Shown piece after piece: positions 1-5,274 of a DNA stretch of 6,870 bases. The notes beneath the pieces were generated by a model. It did no database searches. It was not told the DNA's origin and saw only the letters and a list, made by a program, of their open reading frames with translations. The DNA comes from Aequorivita sp. (GTDB lineage: Bacteria; Bacteroidota; Bacteroidia; Flavobacteriales; Flavobacteriaceae): NCBI GenBank assembly GCA_002733915.1, contig NVXN01000001.1, positions 450,204 to 457,073 on the forward strand. Direction: 5' to 3'. The stretch's first letter is position 1; each line of letters starts with the position of its first letter. A program made the translations under genes and the position numbers.

Positions 1-231
1 AAAAAATATGACGACGCGGCAAATCCCACAAAAAATTTTGCTGCGGTCATGACCTGTTCCCAAGCCGATGAAGGCTGTCCCTTTGTAGCAGGATCTGAAA
101 AGCGGATTGCTATAATGTACGAAGATCCAAAGATTTCTGACGGAGCACCTCAGCAAAAAGAAGTATATGTAGAACGCAGCCAGCAGATTGCAACCGAAAT
201 GAAATATGTTTTTTCGCAAATAAATCAATAA
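1..231 (+). CDS. arsC: Arsenate reductase, LMW protein-tyrosine-phosphatase type (C-terminal part; 5' end outside window)
   Basis: The frame is open from base 1 to a TAA at 229-231, so only the last 76 codons are present; the ATG at 49 is internal. Proteins of this family reduce cytoplasmic arsenate to arsenite on a low-molecular-weight phosphatase fold, using a P-loop cysteine near the N terminus (outside the window) and a second pair of cysteines as a disulfide relay to thioredoxin. That pair is visible as C-x6-C in [10 protein letters not shown], the same spacing as Cys82/Cys89 of the staphylococcal pI258 enzyme. The downstream stretch ([10 protein letters not shown], then YEDPK) and the C-terminal helix ending [14 protein letters not shown] fit the Bacteroidota versions often annotated protein-tyrosine-phosphatase. 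The gene ends one base before the ACR3 start, so the two are almost certainly co-transcribed and probably translationally coupled. ArsR, the usual regulator, would lie upstream. A plain tyrosine phosphatase is unlikely given the C-x6-C pair and the neighbour. Confidence 0.86.
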   Translation, partial: KKYDDAANPTKNFAAVMTCSQADEGCPFVAGSEKRIAIMYEDPKISDGAPQQKEVYVERSQQIATEMKYVFSQINQ

Positions 232-232
232 A

Positions 233-1285
233 ATGGCCGCTACCAAGAAGTTAAGTTTTTTAGACAGGTATCTTACCCTTTGGATTTTCATTGCCATGGT
301 CTTGGGCATCGGCATTGGTTATTTTGCGCCGAATTTCCCGCAGTTTCTTAATTCCTTCAATAGCGGTAGCACAAATATCCCCATTGCCATTGGGTTGATT
401 TTAATGATGTATCCACCCTTGGCGAAAGTGAACTATTCCCTTTTGCCGAAAGTTTTTAGAAATACAAAGATTCTTTCCATTTCCCTAAGTCTGAATTGGA
501 TTGTTGGCCCTGTATTGATGTTTGCTTTGGCTATCATCTTTCTAAGTGACCATCCGGAATATATGGTCGGCCTTATTTTGATTGGGCTGGCGCGTTGTAT
601 TGCCATGGTTTTGGTCTGGAATGATCTTGCCGAAGGCAGCAGTGAATACGGTGCCGGTTTGGTAGCGTTGAACAGTATTTTTCAGGTTTTTGCCTATAGT
701 TTTTACGCCTGGCTATTTATTACCGTGCTTCCGCCCTATTTCGGGTTTGAGGGCGCCATAGTGGATATTTCCATAGCCACCATAGCCGAAAGTGTTGCTA
801 TTTATTTGGGAATTCCCTTTGTGATGGGAATATTGAGCAGATATATTTTAGTGAAATTAAAAGGCGAAGCTTGGTACACACAAAAATTTATTCCAGCAAT
901 TTCGCCATTAACGCTGATTGCGCTTTTATTTACCATTGTAGTTATGTTTTCGCTGAAAGGAGAACTAATAGTGGAAATACCGATGGATGTTTTGATTATC
1001 GCAGTGCCATTGCTTATCTATTTTACGCTGATGTTTATCATAGGCTTTTTCTTTACAAAGGCTATGGGAGGAACGTATGACAAGACAGCAGCAGTAGCTT
1101 TTACAGCCGCCGGCAATAATTTTGAACTGGCCATTGCAGTGGCCATTGCTGTTTTTGGATTGAACTCCGGGCAGGCCTTTACAGGGGTTATTGGCCCCTT
1201 GGTGGAAGTTCCAGCGCTTATTTTATTGGTGCGGGTTTCTTTTTGGCTGCGGAAGAGGTATTTTACAAAAGAAACAATCTTATAA
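233..1285 (+). CDS. acr3: ACR3-family arsenite efflux transporter
   Basis: A 350-residue integral membrane protein, the normal length for ACR3 (also called ArsB in some annotations), with about ten hydrophobic segments. ACR3 carriers export arsenite across the inner membrane, driven by the proton gradient. Landmarks are the conserved cysteine in the fourth membrane segment (Cys122 in [16 protein letters not shown]), the loop [14 protein letters not shown] (147-160), and the late motif [14 protein letters not shown] with Glu298, matching the essential Cys and Glu known in the family. The ATG at 233 follows the arsC stop by one base and sits behind an A-rich stretch without a clear Shine-Dalgarno site, as is usual in this phylum, which fits coupled translation. 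It takes the arsenite made by the upstream reductase. It looks intact; the C terminus ([13 protein letters not shown]) is basic and presumably cytoplasmic. No convincing terminator follows it. Confidence 0.95.
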   Translation: MAATKKLSFLDRYLTLWIFIAMVLGIGIGYFAPNFPQFLNSFNSGSTNIPIAIGLILMMYPPLAKVNYSLLPKVFRNTKILSISLSLNWIVGPVLMFALAIIFLSDHPEYMVGLILIGLARCIAMVLVWNDLAEGSSEYGAGLVALNSIFQVFAYSFYAWLFITVLPPYFGFEGAIVDISIATIAESVAIYLGIPFVMGILSRYILVKLKGEAWYTQKFIPAISPLTLIALLFTIVVMFSLKGELIVEIPMDVLIIAVPLLIYFTLMFIIGFFFTKAMGGTYDKTAAVAFTAAGNNFELAIAVAIAVFGLNSGQAFTGVIGPLVEVPALILLVRVSFWLRKRYFTKETIL

Positions 1286-1414
1286 AGTGTTGTTTTCATA
1301 AGTTGTTGTATAAAATTTATAGAGCATATAAGCAAAATGAAAAAGGAGGCCGACAAGCATATATTTAGCTTTACGGGCTTGTAAACTGGATTAAGACAGT
1401 TATTAGCTTAGAAC

Positions 1415-2047
1415 TTATTGACATCTAAAATAACTACTAGTAGCGGCCCGCGAGCCCGTATGGGTCACAAACGTACCCCAACAATGCAGTTCCGCACCCA
1501 CCGCTTCCTCGGGTAGGGTAATTTGTACGGTAGTATCTTGGCGTAGGGCGATGTTTTCAAAAAAGAAAAAAGAACCCACGTCGGGCACGAATAACACCAC
1601 TGTTAACATATCACCCGGACTGGCGAAACTTTGGTCGCTGTTGTTTTCCCATTGCAAACTCAATATATTTCCCGATTGCAGACTTGCCGTTACCCCTTCC
1701 AGTCCTCTTAGGTGCCCTTTGCTAATGCATACTTTGGGATAGTCCATCAGCAGGAGGTCGCCCTCTACTTTTATGGCTTCCTTTAAATGATAGGAAAGCG
1801 CAAGGTCAAAAGGTGCCTTGCTGCCCTCCATCTTTCCGAAACGCTCGGCAAGAAAAGGTTTTATGGGATTCAAAAACCCCATTGCGAAACTAAACTTTGA
1901 ACGTTGCAGCAGTTGTGCGGGGGAAGGTTGCTTGGTAATTTCCTTTGGTGCCATCTTCAATATAGGCATTCCCCGCCAAGAACTGCCCACTACCCCACCT
2001 ATTTTGCCCGTAAAGGGCCCAAAAATGCCGTTGTTTAATCTTGCCAT
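1415..2047 (-). CDS. DUF6266 family protein
   Basis: A 210-residue soluble-looking protein with no signal peptide or membrane segment. The N terminus (MARLNNGIFGPFTGKIGGVV, then GSSWRGMPILK) carries the glycine-rich, Trp24-containing opening that I associate with DUF6266, a family abundant in Bacteroidota with no established function. The middle (50-75) is an amphipathic helix region, SKFSFAMGFLNPIKPFL. The second half is mostly predicted beta strand (128-195), ending in a Trp/Phe-rich strand and a serine/threonine-rich tail with a final Cys209. The length is typical and the frame intact. It is transcribed leftward, convergent with acr3 and divergent from the A/T-rich island. No good TAnnTTTG promoter box was found in the 250 bases directly upstream; the nearest imperfect one on this strand (TACATTTC) lies at 2132-2139. 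Family assignment is from recognition; the role is unknown. Confidence 0.85.
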   Translation of the reverse strand: MARLNNGIFGPFTGKIGGVVGSSWRGMPILKMAPKEITKQPSPAQLLQRSKFSFAMGFLNPIKPFLAERFGKMEGSKAPFDLALSYHLKEAIKVEGDLLLMDYPKVCISKGHLRGLEGVTASLQSGNILSLQWENNSDQSFASPGDMLTVVLFVPDVGSFFFFENIALRQDTTVQITLPEEAVGAELHCWGTFVTHTGSRAATSSYFRCQ

Positions 2048-2304
2048 ACCTTGGTTGTTTTAGGGATTTATCAGCCTAAGCAGTATAAAAAACCTTCTCC
2101 GCACAATAGCCTCAAACCCCAATAGTTAAAGGAAATGTACGACATTTATTTTAAATTCCTTCGAGAAACCTTCGGGTAATGGTCGACAATCCCTCGTTAA
2201 ATAAGGTTTTTATTGAAGAAGACTCGAACACATCTCGACCACAACTAGAGCAAAACACGAGGAAAGTGCGCTGGATGGGCTTGATTGCTTGTATGGTAGA
2301 TGCT
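2048..2304. other. Spacer upstream of DUF6266, no recognised gene
   Basis: About 260 bases between the DUF6266 start and the 14-bp repeats. Base composition is like the flanking chromosome rather than the A/T-rich island. The only coding signal is a 47-codon + strand frame (2179-2322), listed separately. No tRNA or riboswitch-like structure was seen. The leftward promoter of DUF6266 would be expected here, but no clean TTG/TAnnTTTG pair was found on the - strand. Confidence 0.5.
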
Positions 2305-2322
2305 TTGATAATTGTGTATTGA
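2179..2322 (+). pseudogene. Possible 47-codon small ORF or gene remnant
   Basis: An ATG at 2179 opens a 47-codon frame ending with TGA at 2320-2322. The sequence begins MVDNPSLNKVFIEEDSNTSR and continues PQLEQNTRKVRWMGLIACMV, then DALIIVY. The amino-acid composition is protein-like: a charged, polar first half followed by a Trp-containing hydrophobic stretch. The frame is open upstream to a TAA at 2152-2154. The stop falls inside the second copy of the 14-bp tandem repeat, so the repeat may have truncated a longer gene. I do not recognise the family and see no ribosome binding site. It could equally be chance open sequence. Confidence 0.2.
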
Positions 2323-2388
2323 TAATTGTGTATTGATAATTGTTTATTGATAATTGTTTATTGATAATTGTTTATTGATAAATGTTAA
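2305..2388. repeat. 14-bp tandem repeat, six copies
   Basis: Six head-to-tail copies of TTGATAATTGTTTA: copies 1-2 read ...TTGTGTA, copies 3-5 ...TTGTTTA, and copy 6 is degenerate (TTGATAAATGTTAA). The near identity of neighbouring copies points to recent slippage. Each copy carries TTG, the core of the Bacteroidota -33 element, and the array ends just before a TATATTTG box, so copy number could change promoter spacing for the island. There are no spacers, so it is not a CRISPR array. Confidence 0.93.
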
Positions 2389-2400
2389 TTGTTATATTTG
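2368..2400 (+). promoter_or_regulatory. Candidate Bacteroidota promoter for the 446-residue gene
   Basis: TATATTTG at 2393-2400 matches the TAnnTTTG -7 consensus exactly. A TTG at 2368-2370 inside repeat copy 5 lies 22 bases upstream, slightly long for the -33 element. Initiation would be near 2406, giving a leader of about 160 bases that contains the 2422-2450 hairpin. A second exact TAnnTTTG box lies at 2464-2471 but has no TTG at suitable distance. Confidence 0.4.
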
Positions 2401-2421
2401 GTTTCTCCCCGATAAAAAAAT

Positions 2422-2450
2422 ACCTCTTACGGTTTTCCGTAATTCGAGGT
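2422..2450. promoter_or_regulatory. Palindromic hairpin in the leader of the A/T-rich island
   Basis: TTACGG (2427-2432) and CCGTAA (2437-2442) pair across a TTTT loop. ACCTC (2422-2426) and GAGGT (2446-2450) extend the stem past a 3-base bulge (TTC). Runs of A before and T after make it terminator-like, but the T stretch after it is short (TTTT). Its place between two candidate -7 boxes would suit an operator for a dimeric regulator or an attenuator. Which of these applies is not decidable from the sequence. Confidence 0.45.
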
Positions 2451-2482
2451 TTTGAATTTGATTTATATTTGAAAAAGTAACC

Positions 2483-2548
2483 TACGCACATGTGCGGTAT
2501 AGCAGCAATAGGCATGTCGTATATACACATGTTGTGAGCAAGCTGAAC
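2483..2548 (+). repeat. Imperfect inverted repeat, recombination-site-like, before the island gene
   Basis: A perfect 12-bp palindrome CGCACATGTGCG (2485-2496) starts the element. Its ACATGTGCGGTATA arm (2488-2501) pairs imperfectly with TATATACACATGTTGTG (2520-2536), sharing ACATGTG plus a TATA block around a loop of about 18 bases. The site ends shortly before the ATG at 2565. Imperfect arms bordering a single gene resemble attC-type cassette sites in general layout, but canonical integron core sequences are not evident, so this is only a resemblance. Confidence 0.4.
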
Positions 2549-2564
2549 AGAACAAACTAATAGA

Positions 2565-3905
2565 ATGGAATTATTGACTAAATTTATTGATGATGCTGAA
2601 ATAGCAGACGAGGAATTCTTTACTTATGTTCAAGAAGCTGACAATGATGAACTAGCTGAATTTGTGAGTGTATTTAATGATGTAATTGACAGTTCATATT
2701 CCGAAGAAAAGAATAATGACAAGTTTAATTTTATTGCAAATTCAACTTTAAGTGGATTATCATTTCCTTGCGGAGAGATAGATTGCAAAATAAATAGTAT
2801 TTATTCACTTGCTAGAAATGCGATTCTATATGCAGATACTGTTTACCTTCAAAATCCTTTTGAACAGTATTTAAATTACAAAGAATTCAATGATAAATTA
2901 CGACAAGATTTAATCGGTGATTTAATCGTCTTAAGCTACATAAGACCATTGCTTGAAGAAAGAATTTTCAAAATTGCGGTTTCTAAAGTTCACTATTGCC
3001 ACGATTGTTATACAAGATTTCAAGAAAACTATCTTCAACCTTTTGATTGGAATTTAAAAACTATTGAACCTTTAATAACTGATTATTTAATTAAAAATAT
3101 TGATTTTCATCTACATTGGGACTATGATAATATTGGAGTAGAAATTTCAGGCAATAATGATTTACTCAACCATCCAATGGTAGTAAACTTTTTGACACAC
3201 GTCCCTAAAAATTTGGAAAATAAGGCAAAGAAAGGAGAACGAATCAAGTTGAGAGATGCAGAAATAAAAGATTCAGGAGTAACATATTTTTTGATGAACG
3301 AAATAGAAAGAAATTTATCAATTCAAGACTTTTATTCAACCTATTATTCTTGTCACGTTTTGACGGACAGAGAATTTGACATTAAACTCTTGAAACTAAT
3401 AAACAAAGACATCTACGAGCAAAATGCAAGACAAGGTGAGATAATTAAAAACCTCAATCATTTAGTTCCTTTCATTGATGAAGTTCCAATAAAAAAACTC
3501 ATTAAATTAAGAAAAAAAGAAGGAGAATCATTTCAAGTTTATCGAGACAAAATTAATAATTTATCTAAAAGTAATTTATTAACGATGCAGGATTCTAAAC
3601 AAATTTACCAAGATGAAATCAGACCAGAACTCAACAAAATAAATCTGACTTTAAAAAATAATAAGAAAGTTTTGTGGGGAAACATAAAATCAAACGTTTT
3701 TCTAGCATCCACATACATTTCAACTAGTTTATTTACTGGAATTTTACCCACAAATATTGATAAAATTGTTGCTTCAGTTGGTGGTTTTGGATTTGCTAAA
3801 AATATTGGACAAGATGTTCTTAAACTGATAAAAAAACCAGAAGTTAGAAATAATGAATTGTATTTTTTATGGAAAATAAAACAAGATAATAAAATCGAAA
3901 TTTAA
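2565..3905 (+). CDS. Unrecognised 446-residue protein of the A/T-rich island
   Basis: I do not recognise the family. The protein is intact from an ATG behind an A-rich leader to TAA at 3903-3905. The first ~55 residues are acidic. Residues 75-135 hold SLARNAILYADTVYLQNPFE and VLSYIRPLLEERIFKIAV, an alpha/beta-looking core. Cysteines come in pairs: Cys69/Cys74 (CGEIDC) and Cys145/Cys148 (YCHDCY), possibly a metal site. Residues 215-365 are lysine/glutamate-rich and helical. Near the C terminus are two weakly hydrophobic stretches (378-395 and 398-416, the second with GGFGF), then KNIGQDVLKLIKK and a terminal YFLWKIK. No signal peptide. Two 60-base blocks I counted inside the gene are 33% and 27% G+C, against 52% and 40% in blocks of the DUF4386 and DUF5996 genes, suggesting horizontal origin. 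A broken DUF6236 gene follows after 8 bases, so the pair was probably an operon. Accessory roles such as phage defence are conceivable but unsupported. Confidence 0.85.
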   Translation: MELLTKFIDDAEIADEEFFTYVQEADNDELAEFVSVFNDVIDSSYSEEKNNDKFNFIANSTLSGLSFPCGEIDCKINSIYSLARNAILYADTVYLQNPFEQYLNYKEFNDKLRQDLIGDLIVLSYIRPLLEERIFKIAVSKVHYCHDCYTRFQENYLQPFDWNLKTIEPLITDYLIKNIDFHLHWDYDNIGVEISGNNDLLNHPMVVNFLTHVPKNLENKAKKGERIKLRDAEIKDSGVTYFLMNEIERNLSIQDFYSTYYSCHVLTDREFDIKLLKLINKDIYEQNARQGEIIKNLNHLVPFIDEVPIKKLIKLRKKEGESFQVYRDKINNLSKSNLLTMQDSKQIYQDEIRPELNKINLTLKNNKKVLWGNIKSNVFLASTYISTSLFTGILPTNIDKIVASVGGFGFAKNIGQDVLKLIKKPEVRNNELYFLWKIKQDNKIEI

Positions 3906-3913
3906 AAAACCCG

Positions 3914-4099
3914 ATGAACAGAACAATATTATACTATCCACCTATTGACATTCCAAGAAGTAGCTGGCTAAAACACGCATTACTTTATTGGGACGAAGTT
4001 AGTTCAATTGTTCCAACGAGTTATGATGAACAATTTTTATACGACTTATCGCCTGATATCCCCCCCTGGCACGCTTTTCCAAAGCGTGCCCATCTATAG
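3914..4099 (+). pseudogene. 5' fragment of a DUF6236-like gene, truncated
   Basis: A 61-codon frame. Its first ~49 residues (MNRTILYYPPIDIPRSSWLK, then HALLYWDEVSSIVP, and ending DLSPDI) look like the N terminus of DUF6236, a family of larger bacterial proteins with no established function. The remaining 12 codons (PPWHAFPKRAHL) are read from a C-run and the REP-like hairpin that begin at 4061, so resemblance stops at 4060. The rest of the gene is missing from the window: nothing like it is seen between 4100 and 4626. It lies 8 bases after the 446-residue gene, same strand, and shares its A/T-rich composition, implying a former two-gene unit. Loss by insertion or deletion at 4060/4061 is inferred. 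The short peptide might still be made, but probably not as a working DUF6236 protein. Confidence 0.65.
4061..4090. repeat. REP-like perfect hairpin at the truncation point
   Basis: Six Cs and a T precede GGCACGCTTT (4068-4077), the loop TCC, and AAAGCGTGCC (4081-4090): a perfect 10-bp stem with a 3-base loop. On the other strand it reads as a hairpin followed by AGGGGGG. Compact G+C-rich palindromes with short asymmetric flanks are typical of REP elements mobilised by IS200-like RAYT transposases. No transposase gene is in the window. It has no T-run on either strand, so it is a poor terminator. A second small hairpin, GCATT-TAC-AATGC, follows at 4102-4114. Confidence 0.6.
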
Positions 4100-4253
4100 A
4101 AGCATTTACAATGCGACTTCCACACTGAACGCATACAACTCAATCCCTCGCCCATTTTTGTAACGTTTCCTCAAGGACGCTTTGTACGCACATTTTATCT
4201 CCTACCCGTTACGTCTATAAAGTTATTTTGAGCTCGCAAACCCCACATATACA

Positions 4254-4314
4254 AGGCTTTTCAAAAAAAAATGCTTCCAAAATGGAATGAAATGTCGAAA
4301 AGCCTATTTTTTTT
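4254..4314 (+). terminator. Composite hairpin with T-run, probable rightward terminator
   Basis: AGGCTTTTC (4254-4262) pairs perfectly with GAAAAGCCT (4297-4305). Inside is a smaller hairpin, TTCCA (4275-4279) with TGGAA (4283-4287). Eight Ts follow at 4307-4314. On the + strand this would end transcription from the A/T-rich island. Read leftward, the inner hairpin is followed by a run of about nine Us (complement of 4263-4271), so it might also stop the leftward transcript expected from 4525-4555. The long outer loop makes this moderate evidence. Confidence 0.45.
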
Positions 4315-4367
4315 ACTATATTAGTAATTCCTTCCTTTCCCAACCTAAATACACACATACAAACTCT

Positions 4368-4488
4368 ATGCCGATTGCATGCCGTCTGCAAGCCGAACGT
4401 AAGCCGATTGCATGCCGACTCCATGCCGACCACACTCCATAGATACTCCCTAGATACTCCTACTATACCCCCACTATACCCTAGAGGA
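4368..4488. repeat. 11-bp-period degenerate array in two sub-families
   Basis: Eleven consecutive 11-base units in register. Units 1-6 (4368-4433) are variants of ATGCCGATTGC: ATGCCGTCTGC, AAGCCGAACGT, AAGCCGATTGC, ATGCCGACTCC and ATGCCGACCAC follow the first. Units 7-11 (4434-4488) switch to ACTCCATAGAT, ACTCCCTAGAT, ACTCCTACTAT, ACCCCCACTAT, ACCCTAGAGGA. The phase is kept across the switch although the consensus changes. The period is close to one turn of B-DNA, so the array may present the same face of the helix repeatedly. There are no spacers, so it is not CRISPR. Confidence 0.8.
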
Positions 4489-4524
4489 GGCTAGGACTAG
4501 GTAGCCAAGAAAATCTTCCATTTG

Positions 4525-4555
4525 CAAATTTACATACGCACCCCTCCCATAGCAA
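4525..4555 (-). promoter_or_regulatory. Candidate leftward Bacteroidota promoter facing the 11-bp array
   Basis: On the - strand, TAAATTTG (complement of 4525-4532) matches TAnnTTTG exactly, and TTG (complement of 4553-4555) lies 20 bases upstream, a good -33/-7 spacing. Initiation would be near 4518, sending a transcript leftward through the 11-bp array toward the hairpin at 4254-4305. No gene in that orientation follows until DUF6266 at 2047. The -7 box overlaps the perfect palindrome ATTTGCAAAT (4520-4529), a possible operator. Confidence 0.5.
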
Positions 4556-4626
4556 TTGCCCATTATGGCATTTTAATTAGTTTTAAGTAATTTAGACCTG
4601 AAAACCAACCAACTAATTAAAAAATT

Positions 4627-5271
4627 ATGAAGTCCAGAAATGTATCGCTGCTTGCTGGGGTGAGCTATCTAATCATTTTCTTTGCCGCCATCTTTGCCAA
4701 TTTCTTTGTCCTGGAATCCATACTTCAGGCCCCCGTGGAGACCATTCAGCAAAATTCCCTTACCGTCCGTTTTGGTATTGTGGCCTTTTTGGTAACCGTA
4801 CTTTTTGATGTAGTAATTGCCTGGGCTCTTTTTGAACTTTTCAAACACCATCCCTTATCGCGTTTAAGCACCTATTTTAGATTGATGCACGCTGCCATTA
4901 TGGGAGTAGCCATATTTGCGCTTCCTTTGGCCTTAAGCAAAAACACAGCTGAGGATATTTTATATCAAGCGGAAATATTCAATACCATTTGGGGTATCGG
5001 TCTTTTCTTTTTCGGAATGCATTTAATCCTTTTGGGCAAAATCATAAAAAGCCCTTTTGTAATTTCAATTTTTCTGATGATTGCCGGCGCCATGTATATG
5101 ATCGATACGCTTGCCCATTTTCTGCTTGAAGATTATGCCTCTTATGCCACCATTATGTTGACGTTGGTAGCCCTTCCGAGTATTTTTGGGGAAATGGCTT
5201 TTGCTGTATGGCTCTTGGCTAAAGGCGGAAAAAGTGAAACTGTACGTATGAAAAAGAAATTTAAAACTTAA
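4627..5271 (+). CDS. DUF4386 family integral membrane protein
   Basis: A 214-residue inner-membrane protein with six predicted membrane segments at about 8-30, 48-72, 86-103, 117-138, 143-167 and 173-198, ending in a lysine-rich cytoplasmic tail (VRMKKKFKT). The arrangement, the length, and motifs such as STYFRLMHAAIMGVAIFALP (81-100) and GLFFFGMHLILLGKII (125-140) fit DUF4386, a widespread bacterial family without a known activity. The ATG follows an A/T-rich leader (CAACTAATTAAAAAATT) with no Shine-Dalgarno site. It is the first gene of a two-gene unit: the DUF5996 start lies 3 bases after its stop. Base composition (52% G+C in one block counted) is like ordinary flavobacterial chromosome and unlike the A/T-rich island to its left. 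The family call is fairly secure; the function is unknown. Confidence 0.88.
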   Translation: MKSRNVSLLAGVSYLIIFFAAIFANFFVLESILQAPVETIQQNSLTVRFGIVAFLVTVLFDVVIAWALFELFKHHPLSRLSTYFRLMHAAIMGVAIFALPLALSKNTAEDILYQAEIFNTIWGIGLFFFGMHLILLGKIIKSPFVISIFLMIAGAMYMIDTLAHFLLEDYASYATIMLTLVALPSIFGEMAFAVWLLAKGGKSETVRMKKKFKT

Positions 5272-5274
5272 CCA

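Larger units (their letters stand above)
4100..4626. other. Gene-poor region between the island and the DUF4386 operon
   Basis: About 530 bases without a credible gene. It contains a small hairpin (4102-4114), the composite hairpin plus T-run (4254-4314), the 11-bp-period array (4368-4488), a leftward promoter (4525-4555) overlapping the palindrome ATTTGCAAAT (4520-4529), and the A/T-rich leader of the DUF4386 gene. In the DUF4386 leader, TAATTTAG at 4588-4595 is a one-mismatch TAnnTTTG box but has no well-placed TTG. The 72-codon - strand frame at 4215-4433 runs through the array and hairpin and is not believed to be a gene. Confidence 0.6.

Noticed and set aside
1018..1356. 112-codon - strand frame overlapping the end of acr3
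   Set aside because: It lies antisense to an intact, well-recognised ACR3 gene and its translation resembles no protein family.
1337..1384. 15-codon frame MKKEADKHIFSFTGL after acr3
   Set aside because: Too short to judge, no recognised match; probably chance in the spacer.
2544..3926. 12-base direct repeat TGAACAGAACAA before the 446-residue gene and at the DUF6236 start
   Set aside because: About one shared 12-mer is expected by chance in a window this size; one copy is coding, and no insertion structure goes with it.
2483..4193. TACGCACAT at both ends of the island (2483-2491 and 4185-4193) as possible target duplication
   Set aside because: Nine bases, with unlike flanks; the right copy lies beyond the REP-like hairpin rather than at the apparent junction.
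4215..4433. 72-codon - strand frame
   Set aside because: It runs through the 11-bp array and the hairpin/T-run; its cysteine-rich start is only the array translated, since 33 bases equal three units and eleven codons.
4368..4442. 24-codon + strand frame starting MPIACRLQAERK
   Set aside because: It is the first half of the 11-bp array read in one phase; the repetition is in DNA and no start signal precedes it.
2305..4488. CRISPR array
   Set aside because: Both repeat tracts are contiguous short-period arrays without unique spacers, and no cas gene is present.
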